Positions 19,893 through 29,126 are shown, counted from the stretch's first letter. The stretch: DNA of 64,000 nucleotides from Paraburkholderia sp. Tr-20389 (GCF_017104565.1 NZ_JAAGPD010000050.1:17992-81991), one strand, 5' to 3'. Made by a program: numbers and translations. The notes: generated by a model not told the origin, from the sequence alone.

Positions 19893-21170
19893 TTAGCCGT
19901 GCTTGCGGTTGGCCGCGCGATAACCGATGTCGCGGCGATACTGCATGCCGTCGAACGAAATATGGTTGATCGCCTCGTAAGCGACCGACTGCGCGCTGCG
20001 CACGGAATCCGCCAGCCCGACGACGCACAGCACGCGTCCGCCCGAGGTCGTCAGCTTGCCGTCCGTGAGCGTCGTGCCTGCATGGAACGTCACCGCGTCC
20101 GCCGTCTCCGCCGGAATGCCGCTGATGAAATCGCCCTTGCGCGGCGCTTCCGGATAATCGTGCGCGGCGAGCACCACGCCCAGCGCGGTGCGGCGGTCCC
20201 ATTCCAGTTCCACCGTGTCCAGGGTGCCCGCGATCGCCTGCTCGACGACCTTCGAGAAGTCACCCTTCAGGCGCGCCATGATCGGCTGTGTTTCCGGGTC
20301 GCCCATCCGGCAGTTGAATTCGAGCGTCTTCGGGTTGCCTTGCGCGTCGATCATCAGGCCGGCGTACAGGAAGCCCGTGAAGCGGATGCCTTCTTTCTCC
20401 ATGCCGCGCACCGTCGGCAGGATGATTTCACGCATCACGCGTGCGTGGAGTTGCGGCGTGACGATGGGCGCGGGCGAGTAGGCGCCCATGCCGCCCGTGT
20501 TCGGGCCCTGATCGCCGTCCAGCAGACGCTTGTGGTCCTGGCTCGAGGCCAGCGCCAGCACGTTCTTGCCGTCCACCATCACGATGAAGCTCGCTTCTTC
20601 GCCCGCCAGGAACTCTTCGATCACGACGCGCGCGCCCGCGTCGCCGAGCTTGTTGTCCGACAGCATCATGTCGACGGCGTGGTGTGCCTCGTCGAGCGTC
20701 AGCGCGACGACCACGCCCTTGCCGGCTGCAAGGCCATCGGCCTTGATGACGATGGGTGCGCCCTTCGCGTCGATGTACGCATGCGCGGCCGCCACGTCGG
20801 AGAAGGTCTCGTACTCGGCCGTCGGAATTGCGTGGCGCTTCATGAACGCCTTCGCGAAGTCCTTCGAGCTTTCGAGCTGCGCCGCTTCCCTGGACGGGCC
20901 GAAGATCTTCAGGCCGCGCGCGCGGAAGATGTTGACGATGCCCGCTGCGAGCGGCTGTTCCGGGCCCACCAGCGTGAACGCGATCTGTTCCTTCTCGACG
21001 AAGTCGGCGAGTGCGTTCGGATCGGTGATGTCGATGTTGCGCAGGCGGTCGTCCTGCGCGGTGCCGCCGTTGCCCGGCGCGACATAGACGAGCTGCACGC
21101 GCTGCGACTGCGCGAGCTTCCATGCGAGCGCATGTTCGCGACCGCCGGAACCGACGACGAGTAACTTCAT
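19893..21170 (-). CDS. purD: phosphoribosylamine-glycine ligase
   Basis: This 425-aa ATP-grasp enzyme joins phosphoribosylamine and glycine to give GAR in purine synthesis. The N-terminus MKLLVVGSGGREHALAWKLA, the central GPNTGGMGAYSPAP and the late EFNCRMGDPETQ are diagnostic. ATG 21170 follows GGGGAATC, a good ribosome-binding site. A 264-bp gap separates it from hemF. Confidence 0.97.
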   Translation of the reverse strand: MKLLVVGSGGREHALAWKLAQSQRVQLVYVAPGNGGTAQDDRLRNIDITDPNALADFVEKEQIAFTLVGPEQPLAAGIVNIFRARGLKIFGPSREAAQLESSKDFAKAFMKRHAIPTAEYETFSDVAAAHAYIDAKGAPIVIKADGLAAGKGVVVALTLDEAHHAVDMMLSDNKLGDAGARVVIEEFLAGEEASFIVMVDGKNVLALASSQDHKRLLDGDQGPNTGGMGAYSPAPIVTPQLHARVMREIILPTVRGMEKEGIRFTGFLYAGLMIDAQGNPKTLEFNCRMGDPETQPIMARLKGDFSKVVEQAIAGTLDTVELEWDRRTALGVVLAAHDYPEAPRKGDFISGIPAETADAVTFHAGTTLTDGKLTTSGGRVLCVVGLADSVRSAQSVAYEAINHISFDGMQYRRDIGYRAANRKHG

Positions 21171-21198
21171 GTGATTCCCCGAATACTAAAAACCGTGA

Positions 21199-21224
21199 AC
21201 GTCCCGCGCACTGGCGCGGGACGT
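21199..21224 (-). terminator. strong hairpin between yebC and purD
   Basis: ACGTCCCGCGC (21199-21209) pairs perfectly with GCGCGGGACGT (21214-21224). Read leftward it is followed within 6 nt by a run of five T, so it could terminate yebC transcripts. It also lies only about 30 nt before the purD ATG, so a role in the purD leader is possible. Confidence 0.5.
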
Positions 21225-21447
21225 GGATATCCATCTCTACCATCGCACAACGCGAACGCGTTGCCTGTGAGACAGGCCGCAAAGCCGTACGTTGTGGCGG
21301 AAAAAGCCGCGAAATATGCGGCCAAGGTATGCAGCCGGCCGCACGCGGTCATTCATACGAAACGCCCGTGCTGCGAGCGGGAGGAGCGCTGCGACGGCTC
21401 ACGTGCGGGACAGGCCCGACGCGCGGCCGGCGCGCTCACTCCATGCG

Positions 21448-22176
21448 TCATTCGTCGGCGATTGCCGCGTTCGTATAAACCTCTTGCACGTCGTCCAGAT
21501 TTTCCAGCGCGTCGAGCAGCTTTTGCATCTTGACGGCGTCATCGCCGGTGAATTCGACTTCCGTTTGCGGCTTCATCGTCACTTCCGCGAGTTCCGCCTT
21601 GAAGCCGGCGGCTTCGAGCGCGGTCTTGACCTTGGAGAAGTCGTTCGGCGGGCAGATCACTTCGATACTGCCGTCCTCGTTCGTGACGACGTCGTCGGCG
21701 CCCGCTTCGAGCGCGGCGTCCATCAGCTTGTCTTCGGGCGTGCCGGGCGCGAACAGGAATTGGCCGACGTGATCGAACATGAACGACACCGAGCCGTCCG
21801 TGCCCATGTTGCCGCCAAACTTCGAGAACGCGTGACGCACTTCCGCTACGGTGCGCGTGCGGTTGTCCGTCATCGTATCGACGATGATGGCTGCGCCGCC
21901 GATGCCGTAGCCTTCGTAGCGGATTTCCTCGTAGTTCGCGCCATCGACGCCGCCGACGCCGCGCTGGATCGCGCGGTTGATGTTGTCCTTCGGCATATTG
22001 GCGTCGTACGCCTTGTCGACTGCGAGCCGCAGACGCGGGTTCGAGTCGATGTCGCCGCCGCCCATGCGGGCCGCGACCTGGATTTCCTTGATGAGCCGCG
22101 TCCAGACCTTGCCTTTCTTGGCATCGGCCGCTGCTTTCTTATGCTTGATGTTGGCCCATTTCGAATGACCCGCCAT
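21448..22176 (-). CDS. yebC: YebC/TACO1-family protein
   Basis: This 242-aa protein begins [20 protein letters not shown], the hallmark of the family, and includes [13 protein letters not shown]. Members were long called transcriptional regulators; more recent work points to translation through stalling motifs. ATG 22176 is the family start and the 15-residue upstream extension is spurious. A long palindromic element lies upstream of it. Confidence 0.95.
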   Translation of the reverse strand: MAGHSKWANIKHKKAAADAKKGKVWTRLIKEIQVAARMGGGDIDSNPRLRLAVDKAYDANMPKDNINRAIQRGVGGVDGANYEEIRYEGYGIGGAAIIVDTMTDNRTRTVAEVRHAFSKFGGNMGTDGSVSFMFDHVGQFLFAPGTPEDKLMDAALEAGADDVVTNEDGSIEVICPPNDFSKVKTALEAAGFKAELAEVTMKPQTEVEFTGDDAVKMQKLLDALENLDDVQEVYTNAAIADE

Positions 22177-22446
22177 ACCTTTCTCCGTGGCGCGCGCCAG
22201 CGGGGCGCACGCAGTGTGCAAATGTCGTCAGTCCCGTCGCACCCTGTGCCTTTCACGCTGCTTTGGCGGCCATGTCTCGACGTGCGCCAGGAACCCGGGC
22301 GCTGCGGGGTGATGCCGCGCGAGCGTTGCAGGATCGACGGAAGCGGGCGGAGCGTTAAGCGTCGCCGCTGGTCACGGCCGGCAAGTTGGTGAAGGGTGGA
22401 CTGCCCGTGTTTCAGGGGCAGACAGCGATTTTATCATGGAGGGGAG

Positions 22447-23278
22447 AGGGTTTTTGCCTGCGGCGCGGCTTTGCCTTCCGGTTTGGTTTTTTTGCTGGTA
22501 TCCGCGTTGTGTTTTGATTTTCGCTGGCATCCGCGATTTCCAGCGCTGGCATCCGCGGTTTGCTTCTGGTTTGCTAGTGTTGCCCCTGTGCGGGGCGGCA
22601 CTTACTTTCTTTGCCGCCGCAAAGAAAGTAAGCAAAGAAAGCGGGCTCACACCGCTAGCCCTTGTTTTTGCCTGCGGGCCCCCGACAGTTCTTACGCTTC
22701 AGGCGGCAACGCGCTGATTTGCGCCCGTTGCCAGCGTGCTAACTCAAGCATCACCCGCTTCACACTCTCGCGTCACGGGCCGCGTTACCAGGCGTCCACT
22801 GCCGCCCAGGTGGCAAACTGTGTGTAGGCCATCGCGCCGGAAGTGCACCACTCCGGACGGAACAGCGGGATCGGTGTCGTAGGAGCGCGAACGCACGCGC
22901 TGCGACAACCTACACACAGTTTGCCACCTGGGCGGCACAAACCATTCGCTGCCGCTCGCTGCGCTACGGGTGATTGAAGAGGGTGATGCGCCTGTTCAAG
23001 GCGCTGGCAACGGGCACAAAACAAAGTGTTGCCGTGTGAAGTGCGGGACCCGTTGGGGGCCCGCAGGCAAGAACATGGGCTGGCGGTGTTAGCCCGCTTT
23101 CTTTGCTTACTTTCTTTGCGGCGGCAAAGAAAGTAAGTGCCGCCCCGCACAGGGGCAACACTAGCAAACCAGAAGCAAAACGCGGATGCCAGCGCAACAC
23201 AACGCGAAAGCCAGCGAAAACCAAAAACCAAAAACCAAGAACCAAACCGGCAAAGCCCGCGCCTCGAAGGCACAAACC
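22447..23278. repeat. long palindromic intergenic element, copy 1
   Basis: The core 22579-23159 (581 bp) starts GTTGCCCCTGTGCGGGGC and ends with its reverse complement. Each arm holds a perfect 14-bp hairpin (CTTACTTTCTTTGC / GCAAAGAAAGTAAG), a GGCAAC...GTTGCC hairpin and GC-rich stems. The 28-bp inner repeats 22801-22828 and 22909-22936 are perfect reverse complements around an 80-bp centre. Flanking arms extend the palindrome outward. The right end touches the upp stop codon at 23279. Both arms are subfamily 1. ORFs inside are shadows of this structure. Confidence 0.9.
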
Positions 23279-23929
23279 TTAATTCTTGGTCCCAAACAAC
23301 CGATCCCCGGCATCGCCGAGACCCGGAATAATGTACGCATGCTCGTTCAGATGCGAATCGAGCGAAGCCACAAACAGCTTCACATCGGGATGCGCATCCT
23401 GAAACACTTTCACGCCCTCGGGCGCGGCGACGAGCGCCAAAAACGAAATGTTCTCGCCCGCGACACCGCGGCGCTTCAGCACATCGATCGCATGCACGGC
23501 CGAATACCCCGTCGCAACCATCGGATCGCACAGGATGAAAATCCGGTCCTCGAGATCCGGCAGGCGCACCAGATACTCGACAGGGCGATGATCGTCGTCG
23601 CGATACACGCCGATATGACCGACCCGCGCCGACGGAATCAGCTCGAGCAGGCCGTCCGACATGCCGACGCCCGCCCGCAGCACGGGCACGATCGCGAGCT
23701 TCTTGCCGGCGATCACGGGCGCGTCGATGTCGACGAGCGGCGTGCTCACGCGACGCGTCGTCATCGGCAGGTTGCGGGTGATTTCATAGCCCATCAGCAG
23801 CGTGATCTCGCGCAGCAACTCGCGGAACGTCCGCGTGGACGTGTCGCGGTCGCGCATGTGCGACAGCTTGTGCTGGATCAGCGGGTGATCGAGGATGAAA
23901 AGATTGGGAAAACGGCTGTCCTGAGTCAT
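23279..23929 (-). CDS. upp: uracil phosphoribosyltransferase
   Basis: This 216-aa salvage enzyme makes UMP from uracil and PRPP. It has the PRPP-binding loop [13 protein letters not shown] and the C-terminal uracil-binding [18 protein letters not shown] 23929 gives the standard [20 protein letters not shown] start. The stop codon directly abuts palindromic element copy 1, so its 3' UTR is that element. It is divergent from the SDR gene. Confidence 0.97.
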   Translation of the reverse strand: MTQDSRFPNLFILDHPLIQHKLSHMRDRDTSTRTFRELLREITLLMGYEITRNLPMTTRRVSTPLVDIDAPVIAGKKLAIVPVLRAGVGMSDGLLELIPSARVGHIGVYRDDDHRPVEYLVRLPDLEDRIFILCDPMVATGYSAVHAIDVLKRRGVAGENISFLALVAAPEGVKVFQDAHPDVKLFVASLDSHLNEHAYIIPGLGDAGDRLFGTKN

Positions 23930-24208
23930 GACGGGGCGCCTCGCGGCGAAGTTGGGCTGGCTGATGATCGTCTGGGGACGTTCTGGCAATTCTCTGGCGC
24001 GGCGCTCACGCGGCCCACAAGGGCGGCGGTGCGCACTGCGCCGTGACTGGGAGTTTACCGGAAGGGACGGCGCCTGATGAAAGGTATTGCAGCCAGGCCC
24101 GGCAGCGCCGCGTCGATTCTTCTAGAATCGGGGGACAGTTGACCGACCACCCCGGCGCAATACGCGGCAGCTTGGCCGCGTCGCGCGCACGACAACAGGA
24201 ATAAGCAC

Positions 24209-24988
24209 ATGGATCTGGGCATCGCAGGAAAAACCGCGCTGGTGTGCGCGGCGAGCAAGGGATTGGGGCGCGGCTGCGCCGAGGCGCTCGCGGCCGAAGG
24301 CGTGAACGTGACGATCGTCGCGCGCACCGCTGAAACGCTCGAAGCGACGGCGGCCGCCATCCGCGCGAACGCGGGCGTCGACGTGCAGGCCGTGGCCTGC
24401 GACATCACTACGCCCGAAGGCCGCGCCGCGGCGCTCGCCGCCTGCCCGCAGCCGGACATCCTCGTCAACAACGCGGGCGGCCCGCCACCCGGCGACTTCC
24501 GCAACTTCACGCACGACGACTGGATCCGCGCGCTCGAAGCGAACATGCTGACGCCGATCGAACTGATTCGCGCGACCATCGACGGAATGATGTCGCGCGG
24601 CTTCGGGCGCGTGGTGAACATCACGAGTTCGTCGGTGAAGGCGCCCATCGACGTGCTCGGTCTGTCGAACGGCGCGCGCTCGGGGCTGACGGGCTTCGTC
24701 GCGGGCGTCGCGCGCAAGGTCGCGCCGAACGGCGTGACGATCAACAACCTGCTGCCGGGCATTTTCGACACGGACCGCATCGCCGTGACGTTCGACGCCG
24801 CGGCAAAAACGCAGAACATCTCCGTCGACGAAGCGCGCAAGCAGCGCATGGCGACGATTCCGGCGCGCCGCTTCGGCACACCGGACGAGTTCGGCCGCGC
24901 CTGCGCGTTCCTGTGCAGCGTGCACGCGGGCTATATCACGGGACAGAACTGGCTGATCGACGGCGGCGCTTACCCGGGCACGTACTGA
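24209..24988 (+). CDS. SDR-family protein lacking the YxxxK catalytic pair
   Basis: This 259-aa Rossmann-fold protein has the NAD(P) motif as CAASKGLGRG, the NNAG motif (VNNAGGPP) and the Ser region NITSSSVKAP. Where active SDRs have Tyr-x-x-x-Lys, the sequence reads LSNGARSGL, so both residues appear missing. The C-terminus GYITGQNWLIDGGAYPG is family-typical. It fits the FabG-like SDR subgroup with altered active sites. Function unknown; ordinary reductase activity should not be assumed. Confidence 0.85.
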   Translation: MDLGIAGKTALVCAASKGLGRGCAEALAAEGVNVTIVARTAETLEATAAAIRANAGVDVQAVACDITTPEGRAAALAACPQPDILVNNAGGPPPGDFRNFTHDDWIRALEANMLTPIELIRATIDGMMSRGFGRVVNITSSSVKAPIDVLGLSNGARSGLTGFVAGVARKVAPNGVTINNLLPGIFDTDRIAVTFDAAAKTQNISVDEARKQRMATIPARRFGTPDEFGRACAFLCSVHAGYITGQNWLIDGGAYPGTY

Positions 24989-25060
24989 CGTGCCGCGCCG
25001 CGGCACATCGCGAACACCCATAACGACAACACACGACGACAACACAAGAGGAGCAACGAC

Positions 25061-25450
25061 ATGACAACACGCGTCGCGCTGATCGCGCACGATCACAAGA
25101 AGGACGACATCGTCAAACTGGCGGGGGAGTACGTCGACACGCTCGCACGCTGCGAGTTGCTCGCGACGGGCACGACGGGAGGCCGCATCGCCGATACGCA
25201 CGGTCTGAAGGTCGAGCGGATGCTGTCCGGTCCGCATGGCGGCGACCTGCAGATCGGTGCACAACTGGCCGAAGGCCGTGTCGACATGGTGATCTTCCTG
25301 CGTGACCCGATGACGCCGCAGCCGCATGAACCCGATATCAACGCTCTGGTCCGTGCGTGCGACGTCCACAACGTGCCCTGTGCCACGAATATCTCGACGG
25401 CACGGATGATCCTCGACGTGTTGACGCTGCGTCTCGCGCAGCAGGTCTGA
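25061..25450 (+). CDS. mgsA: methylglyoxal synthase
   Basis: This 129-aa enzyme converts dihydroxyacetone phosphate to methylglyoxal and phosphate, a glycolytic bypass used under phosphate limitation or sugar phosphate build-up. Conserved pieces are [20 protein letters not shown] for phosphate binding, and [15 protein letters not shown] with the catalytic Asp. GAGGAG precedes the ATG. A quinone reductase gene follows in the same direction. Confidence 0.96.
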   Translation: MTTRVALIAHDHKKDDIVKLAGEYVDTLARCELLATGTTGGRIADTHGLKVERMLSGPHGGDLQIGAQLAEGRVDMVIFLRDPMTPQPHEPDINALVRACDVHNVPCATNISTARMILDVLTLRLAQQV

Positions 25451-25514
25451 TGGCGTCGTCCGATTTCATTCACGCAATGCGCGCCACTCGGGCGCGAACG
25501 AATCTGGAGACAAC

Positions 25515-26489
25515 ATGACCAAGGCAATTCGATTCGACAAGACGGGCGGCCCGGAAGTGATGAAGTGGGTCGACGTCGAGGTGGGCGAACCGGGCAATGG
25601 CGAGATCCGCATCAGGCAGCATGCTGTCGGCCTGAACTATATCGACGTGTATTTCCGCACCGGGCTGTATCCGCTGCCGCTGCCGGGCGGGCTCGGCATG
25701 GAAGCGGCGGGCGAGGTGGTCGCGGTCGGTCCGGACGTGACGGACGTGAAAGTGGGCGAGCGCGTCGCGTATGTCGCGCGGCCGCCGGGCGCGTACGCGC
25801 AGGAGCGCGTGCTGTCCGCGGCGCAGGTCGTGAAGCTGCCTGACGCGATCGGCTATGAAGAGGCGGCCTCCGTCATGTTGCAGGGCTTGACCGCCCAATA
25901 TCTGCTGCGCCGCACGTACCCGGTCAAGCAGGGCGACACGATTCTGATCCAGGCGGCCGCGGGCGGCGTCGGCCTGCTCGTGTGCCAGTGGGCAAAGGCG
26001 CTGGGCGCGACAGTGATCGGCACGGTCAGCTCCGACGAGAAGGCGGAGATCGCGCAGGCGCACGGCTGCGACTATCCCATCGTCTATACGCGCGAGAACT
26101 TCACGAAGCGCGTGCGCGAAATCACGAACGGCGCAGGCGTGCCCGTCGTGTACGACTCGATCGGCAAGGATACCTTTACGGCCTCGCTCGACTGTCTTGC
26201 GCCGCTCGGGATGTTCGTGAGCTTCGGCAATGCGTCGGGCCCGCTGCCGCCCATTGATTCGTCGGAGTTCGCCGGGCGCGGCTCGCTCTTCTTCACGCGG
26301 CCAACCCTCTTCACCTATATGGGCAAGCGTAGCGACTACGACGCGATGGCGGCCGAACTGTTCGACGTGATCGGCTCGGGCAAGGTGAAGACGAGCATCA
26401 ATCAGCGCTATGCGCTGTCAGATGTCGGCAAGGCGCACGCCGATCTGGAGGCACGGAAAACGACGGGGTCGACGGTTTTGCTGCCTTGA
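25515..26489 (+). CDS. qor: NADPH:quinone oxidoreductase (zeta-crystallin type MDR)
   Basis: This 324-aa zinc-independent medium-chain reductase reduces quinones or enals with NADPH. The N-terminal GroES-like part (LNYIDVYFRTGLYPLPLP) is followed by the Rossmann motif QAAAGGVGLLVCQWAKALGA and GRGSLFFTRPTLFTY. It lacks the Cys/His ligands of zinc MDR enzymes. It lies 64 bp after mgsA and may share its transcript. Confidence 0.92.
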   Translation: MTKAIRFDKTGGPEVMKWVDVEVGEPGNGEIRIRQHAVGLNYIDVYFRTGLYPLPLPGGLGMEAAGEVVAVGPDVTDVKVGERVAYVARPPGAYAQERVLSAAQVVKLPDAIGYEEAASVMLQGLTAQYLLRRTYPVKQGDTILIQAAAGGVGLLVCQWAKALGATVIGTVSSDEKAEIAQAHGCDYPIVYTRENFTKRVREITNGAGVPVVYDSIGKDTFTASLDCLAPLGMFVSFGNASGPLPPIDSSEFAGRGSLFFTRPTLFTYMGKRSDYDAMAAELFDVIGSGKVKTSINQRYALSDVGKAHADLEARKTTGSTVLLP

Positions 26490-26760
26490 GGATTTTCGCC
26501 TCGCGACCATGCATGTTGCATGGGGCGCGAGATTGACGCGCGTATGCGGCCAGTTGTATCCAGTCGGCGTACGCGCGTCAACCCACAGTTGGTGCGCCGG
26601 GCGACGCCCCGACAATCGATGTGGTGCCATACATCAAGCAATGCGCATCGTGTTTACCTCCAGCTGACTATATACTTCTGCGGCGACTCGAAGTTCGCAT
26701 TAAATGATTGGTTGTACTTATCTATAAATTGATTCGGTATCCATACTTATAAAAACGCCA

Positions 26761-28752
26761 ATGAAACTGTTAGCCAGCCTCATCACCCTGTCTTTTTTTG
26801 CAGTCGCTCACGCGCAACCTGTGCCGGCGTCGAGCGCTCCCAGCGCCGGCTCGGACATTGCGTCAAAGGACGCAACGGCAGCCACGCTGCGCGCGAACGA
26901 CCAGATACGCTCCCAGCTGAACTTCTCCGACCGGCGCGACTTCGACGATGCACGGCGCGGCTTCATCGCCACCCTGCCGCAGCCGGTGCTCAAAGGCAGC
27001 GGCGGGCGCACCGTCGTCGATCTGACGAAATACGACTTCCTGCGCAACACTGACGCCGCGCCGCCCACGGTCAATCCGAGCCTGTGGCGTCAGGAGCAGA
27101 TTCTGGCCATCCACGGCCTGTTCAAGGTGGTGGACGGCATCTATCAGGTTCGCAACATCGACCTGGCCAACATCACCTTCGTGCGCGGCAAGACGGGCTG
27201 GATCGTCGTCGATACGGGCAGCTCCGAGGAAAGCGCGAAGGCAGCGCTCGATCTCATCAACGACAAGGTGGAGCGCCTGCCTGTCTCGGCCGTCATCATT
27301 ACGCACAGCCATGTGGATCACTTCAGCGGCTTGCGCGGCGTCGTCAGCGAGCAGGACGTCCGCTCCGGCAAAGTGAAGCTGATCGCACCCGATGGCTTCA
27401 TGGAAGAGGCCGTCAGCGAGAACGTATTCGCGGGCAACGCGATGAGCCGTCGCGCGTCGTACATGTACGGCGATCTGCTGCCGAAGAGCCCGCGCGGCAC
27501 GGTCGGCAGCGGGCTCGGGCTCGTCAACGCGACGGGCACGCTGACCCTGCTGCAGCCGAATACGCTGGTGCACAAGACGGGCGAAAAGCTCACGGTGGAC
27601 GGCATCGATGTCGTGTTCCAGATGGCGCCCGGCACGGAAGCGCCTGCGGAAATGCTGTTCTACTTCCCGCAATACAAGACGCTCGACGTCGCCGAGGACG
27701 CGACCCATTCGCTGCACAATCTGCTGACGCTGCGCGGCGCGAAGGTCCGCGATGCGGGGAAATGGGCAGAAGCGCTCGACCAGACCATCGACATGTTCGG
27801 CGGCGACGTCGCGGTGTCGATGGCCAGCCACCACTGGCCGCAATGGGGCAACGACCGCGTCGTCGAACATCTGAAGAAGCAGCGCGATCTGTACAAGTAC
27901 ATCAACGACCAGACGCTGCGCATGGCGAACGAAGGCCTGACGATGCACGAAATCGCCGAACAGTTCGTGCTTCCCGATGCGCTCGCGAAGGAGTTCTACA
28001 ACCGCGGCTACTACGGCAATCTGAAGCACGACGTTCGCGCGACCTATCAGATGTATCTCGGCTGGTGGGACGCGAACCCGGCGAACCTCGATCCGCTGCC
28101 GCCGGCGGAGGAAGCGAAGCGCTACGTCGACCTGATCGGCGCGGACAACATCATGGCCAACGCGCGCAAGGCGTTCGAGCAAGGCGACTATCGCTGGGTC
28201 GCGACGATCACGAGCAAACTCGTGTTCGCGCAACCGGAAAACCAGGCGGCGCGCCAGCTCGAGGCCGATGCGCTCGAGCAGCTCGGCTATCAGACCGAGT
28301 CGGGACCGGTGCGCAACGTGTACCTGACTGGCGCGGAAGAACTGCGCAACGGCATCCGCAAGATGGCTGCGCCTAACACCGCAGCGCCCGACATCATCGC
28401 GGCCATGACGACGGACATGTTCCTCGACTTCCTCGCGATTCATCTGAACGGCCCGCGCGCCGCCGACGTCCATTACACGTTCAACCTCGTGCTGCCCGAC
28501 GCGAACGAGCGCTACGCGGTCACGGTCGAAAACGGCGTGATGATCCACAGCAAGGGCAAGACGCTGCCGAATGCCGACGCAACCATCACTTTCGACCGTT
28601 CTACACTGGATGACATCGCGCTCGGCAAGCTGCGCCTGACGGATCTCGCGGATAGCGGGAAAGTGAAGTTCGAGGGCGACAGGGCCGGGTTCAAGGCGCT
28701 GCTCGGACTGTTCGACAAGTTCGACTACTGGTTCGCGATCACGACGCCGTAA
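26761..28752 (+). CDS. secreted alkyl/aryl-sulfatase, metallo-beta-lactamase fold (SdsA1-like)
   Basis: This 663-aa protein begins with a signal peptide (MKLLASLITLSFFAVAHA, cleavage after about residue 18), placing it in the periplasm. The binuclear zinc motif THSHVDH lies at residues 181-187; later HHWPQWGN and TLRG segments and a C-terminal SCP2-like domain complete the type III alkylsulfatase layout. These enzymes release sulfate from alkyl sulfates such as SDS. The 271-bp upstream gap turns AT-rich next to the ATG, unlike its surroundings. Confidence 0.9.
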   Translation: MKLLASLITLSFFAVAHAQPVPASSAPSAGSDIASKDATAATLRANDQIRSQLNFSDRRDFDDARRGFIATLPQPVLKGSGGRTVVDLTKYDFLRNTDAAPPTVNPSLWRQEQILAIHGLFKVVDGIYQVRNIDLANITFVRGKTGWIVVDTGSSEESAKAALDLINDKVERLPVSAVIITHSHVDHFSGLRGVVSEQDVRSGKVKLIAPDGFMEEAVSENVFAGNAMSRRASYMYGDLLPKSPRGTVGSGLGLVNATGTLTLLQPNTLVHKTGEKLTVDGIDVVFQMAPGTEAPAEMLFYFPQYKTLDVAEDATHSLHNLLTLRGAKVRDAGKWAEALDQTIDMFGGDVAVSMASHHWPQWGNDRVVEHLKKQRDLYKYINDQTLRMANEGLTMHEIAEQFVLPDALAKEFYNRGYYGNLKHDVRATYQMYLGWWDANPANLDPLPPAEEAKRYVDLIGADNIMANARKAFEQGDYRWVATITSKLVFAQPENQAARQLEADALEQLGYQTESGPVRNVYLTGAEELRNGIRKMAAPNTAAPDIIAAMTTDMFLDFLAIHLNGPRAADVHYTFNLVLPDANERYAVTVENGVMIHSKGKTLPNADATITFDRSTLDDIALGKLRLTDLADSGKVKFEGDRAGFKALLGLFDKFDYWFAITTP

Positions 28753-28782
28753 CGGACTGCGCTTCGATTGCTGCGCGTAGGG

Positions 28783-28816
28783 GAGGGAGCCATCGGTGGT
28801 AGCCGGTGGCTCCCTC
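28783..28816 (+). terminator. hairpin terminator after alkylsulfatase
   Basis: GAGGGAGCCA (28783-28792) pairs perfectly with TGGCTCCCTC (28807-28816) around a 14-nt loop. The T-run after it is short (TGTCGTTT), so it may be a weak or Rho-assisted terminator. Confidence 0.65.
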
Positions 28817-28821
28817 TGTCG

Positions 28822-28839
28822 TTTACGCGTTTTTTACAC
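28822..28839 (+). promoter_or_regulatory. putative KdpE operator of the kdp operon
   Basis: TTTACGCGTTTTTTACAC is strikingly like the E. coli KdpE site upstream of kdpFABC as I recall it (TTTATAC, then a T-run, then ACAC). TTGACC at 28854-28859 lies 14 bp downstream and could be the -35 box, with a CATAAC/TAACGT -10 at non-ideal spacing, as often seen at activated promoters. The complete kdp operon with kdpDE follows. Confidence 0.6.
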
Positions 28840-28923
28840 GGCCCATCCAATCTTTGACCAGCCCTTTACGCCGATCGGCATAACGTTGCGCACATCCATC
28901 GTCCAACAAATGGAGAACATGAA

Positions 28924-29037
28924 ATGGATGTGCTGTACGTCGGGGGTATCGCGCTTTTTGCTGCGCTGACCTTTGGATTGATCGCCGGGTGCGAGAAGCT
29001 GACGCGCTACGGCCGTGGTCAGGGAGCGCGCTCATGA
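28924..29037 (+). CDS. 37-aa membrane small protein at the head of the kdp operon
   Basis: Translation gives MDVLYVGGIALFAALTFGLI, then AGCEKLTRYGRGQGARS. It has one transmembrane helix (about residues 4-22) and a short basic tail. GGAG lies 8 nt before the ATG, and its stop overlaps the kdpF start as ATGA, so it is probably translationally coupled to kdpF. It resembles KdpF in size but is a separate ORF. I think comparable ORFs precede kdpF elsewhere, but the function is unknown. Confidence 0.7.
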   Translation: MDVLYVGGIALFAALTFGLIAGCEKLTRYGRGQGARS

Positions 29038-29126
29038 ACTGGATGCTCTGGCTCTCGGGCGCGGCGACCGCGCTGCTGTTCGCCTATCTCGTCTATGCGC
29101 TGCTGCGCGCGGAGGACATTGAATGA
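29034..29126 (+). CDS. kdpF: potassium-transporting ATPase stabilising peptide KdpF
   Basis: This 30-aa single-helix peptide reads MNWMLWLSGAATALLFAYLV, then YALLRAEDIE. KdpF stabilises the KdpABC complex in the inner membrane. Its ATG overlaps the stop of the upstream 37-aa ORF and its TGA overlaps the kdpA ATG, giving two successive ATGA junctions and tight coupling. Confidence 0.9.
   Translation: MNWMLWLSGAATALLFAYLVYALLRAEDIE

Noticed and set aside
17934-21164. 1076-aa plus-strand ORF across nadD, hemF and purD
   Set aside because: It is antisense to three well-recognised genes and shows Arg/His-rich composition typical of shadow frames.
22436-22717. ORFs inside the palindromic elements (for example 22436-22717, 33761-34372, 34198-34566, 38603-39070, 39061-39429, 61612-62073) giving proteins such as MPLCGAALTFFAAAKKVSKE
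   Set aside because: They recur in different frames and on both strands of every repeat copy and follow its hairpins, not protein-coding constraint. They lack ribosome-binding sites. I treat them as spurious.
24114-24130. Inverted repeat CGATTCT-TCT-AGAATCG upstream of the SDR gene as an operator
   Set aside because: A 7-bp repeat overlapping a possible TAGAAT -10 box is too weak on its own to call a regulator site; it is noted only as a possible promoter element.
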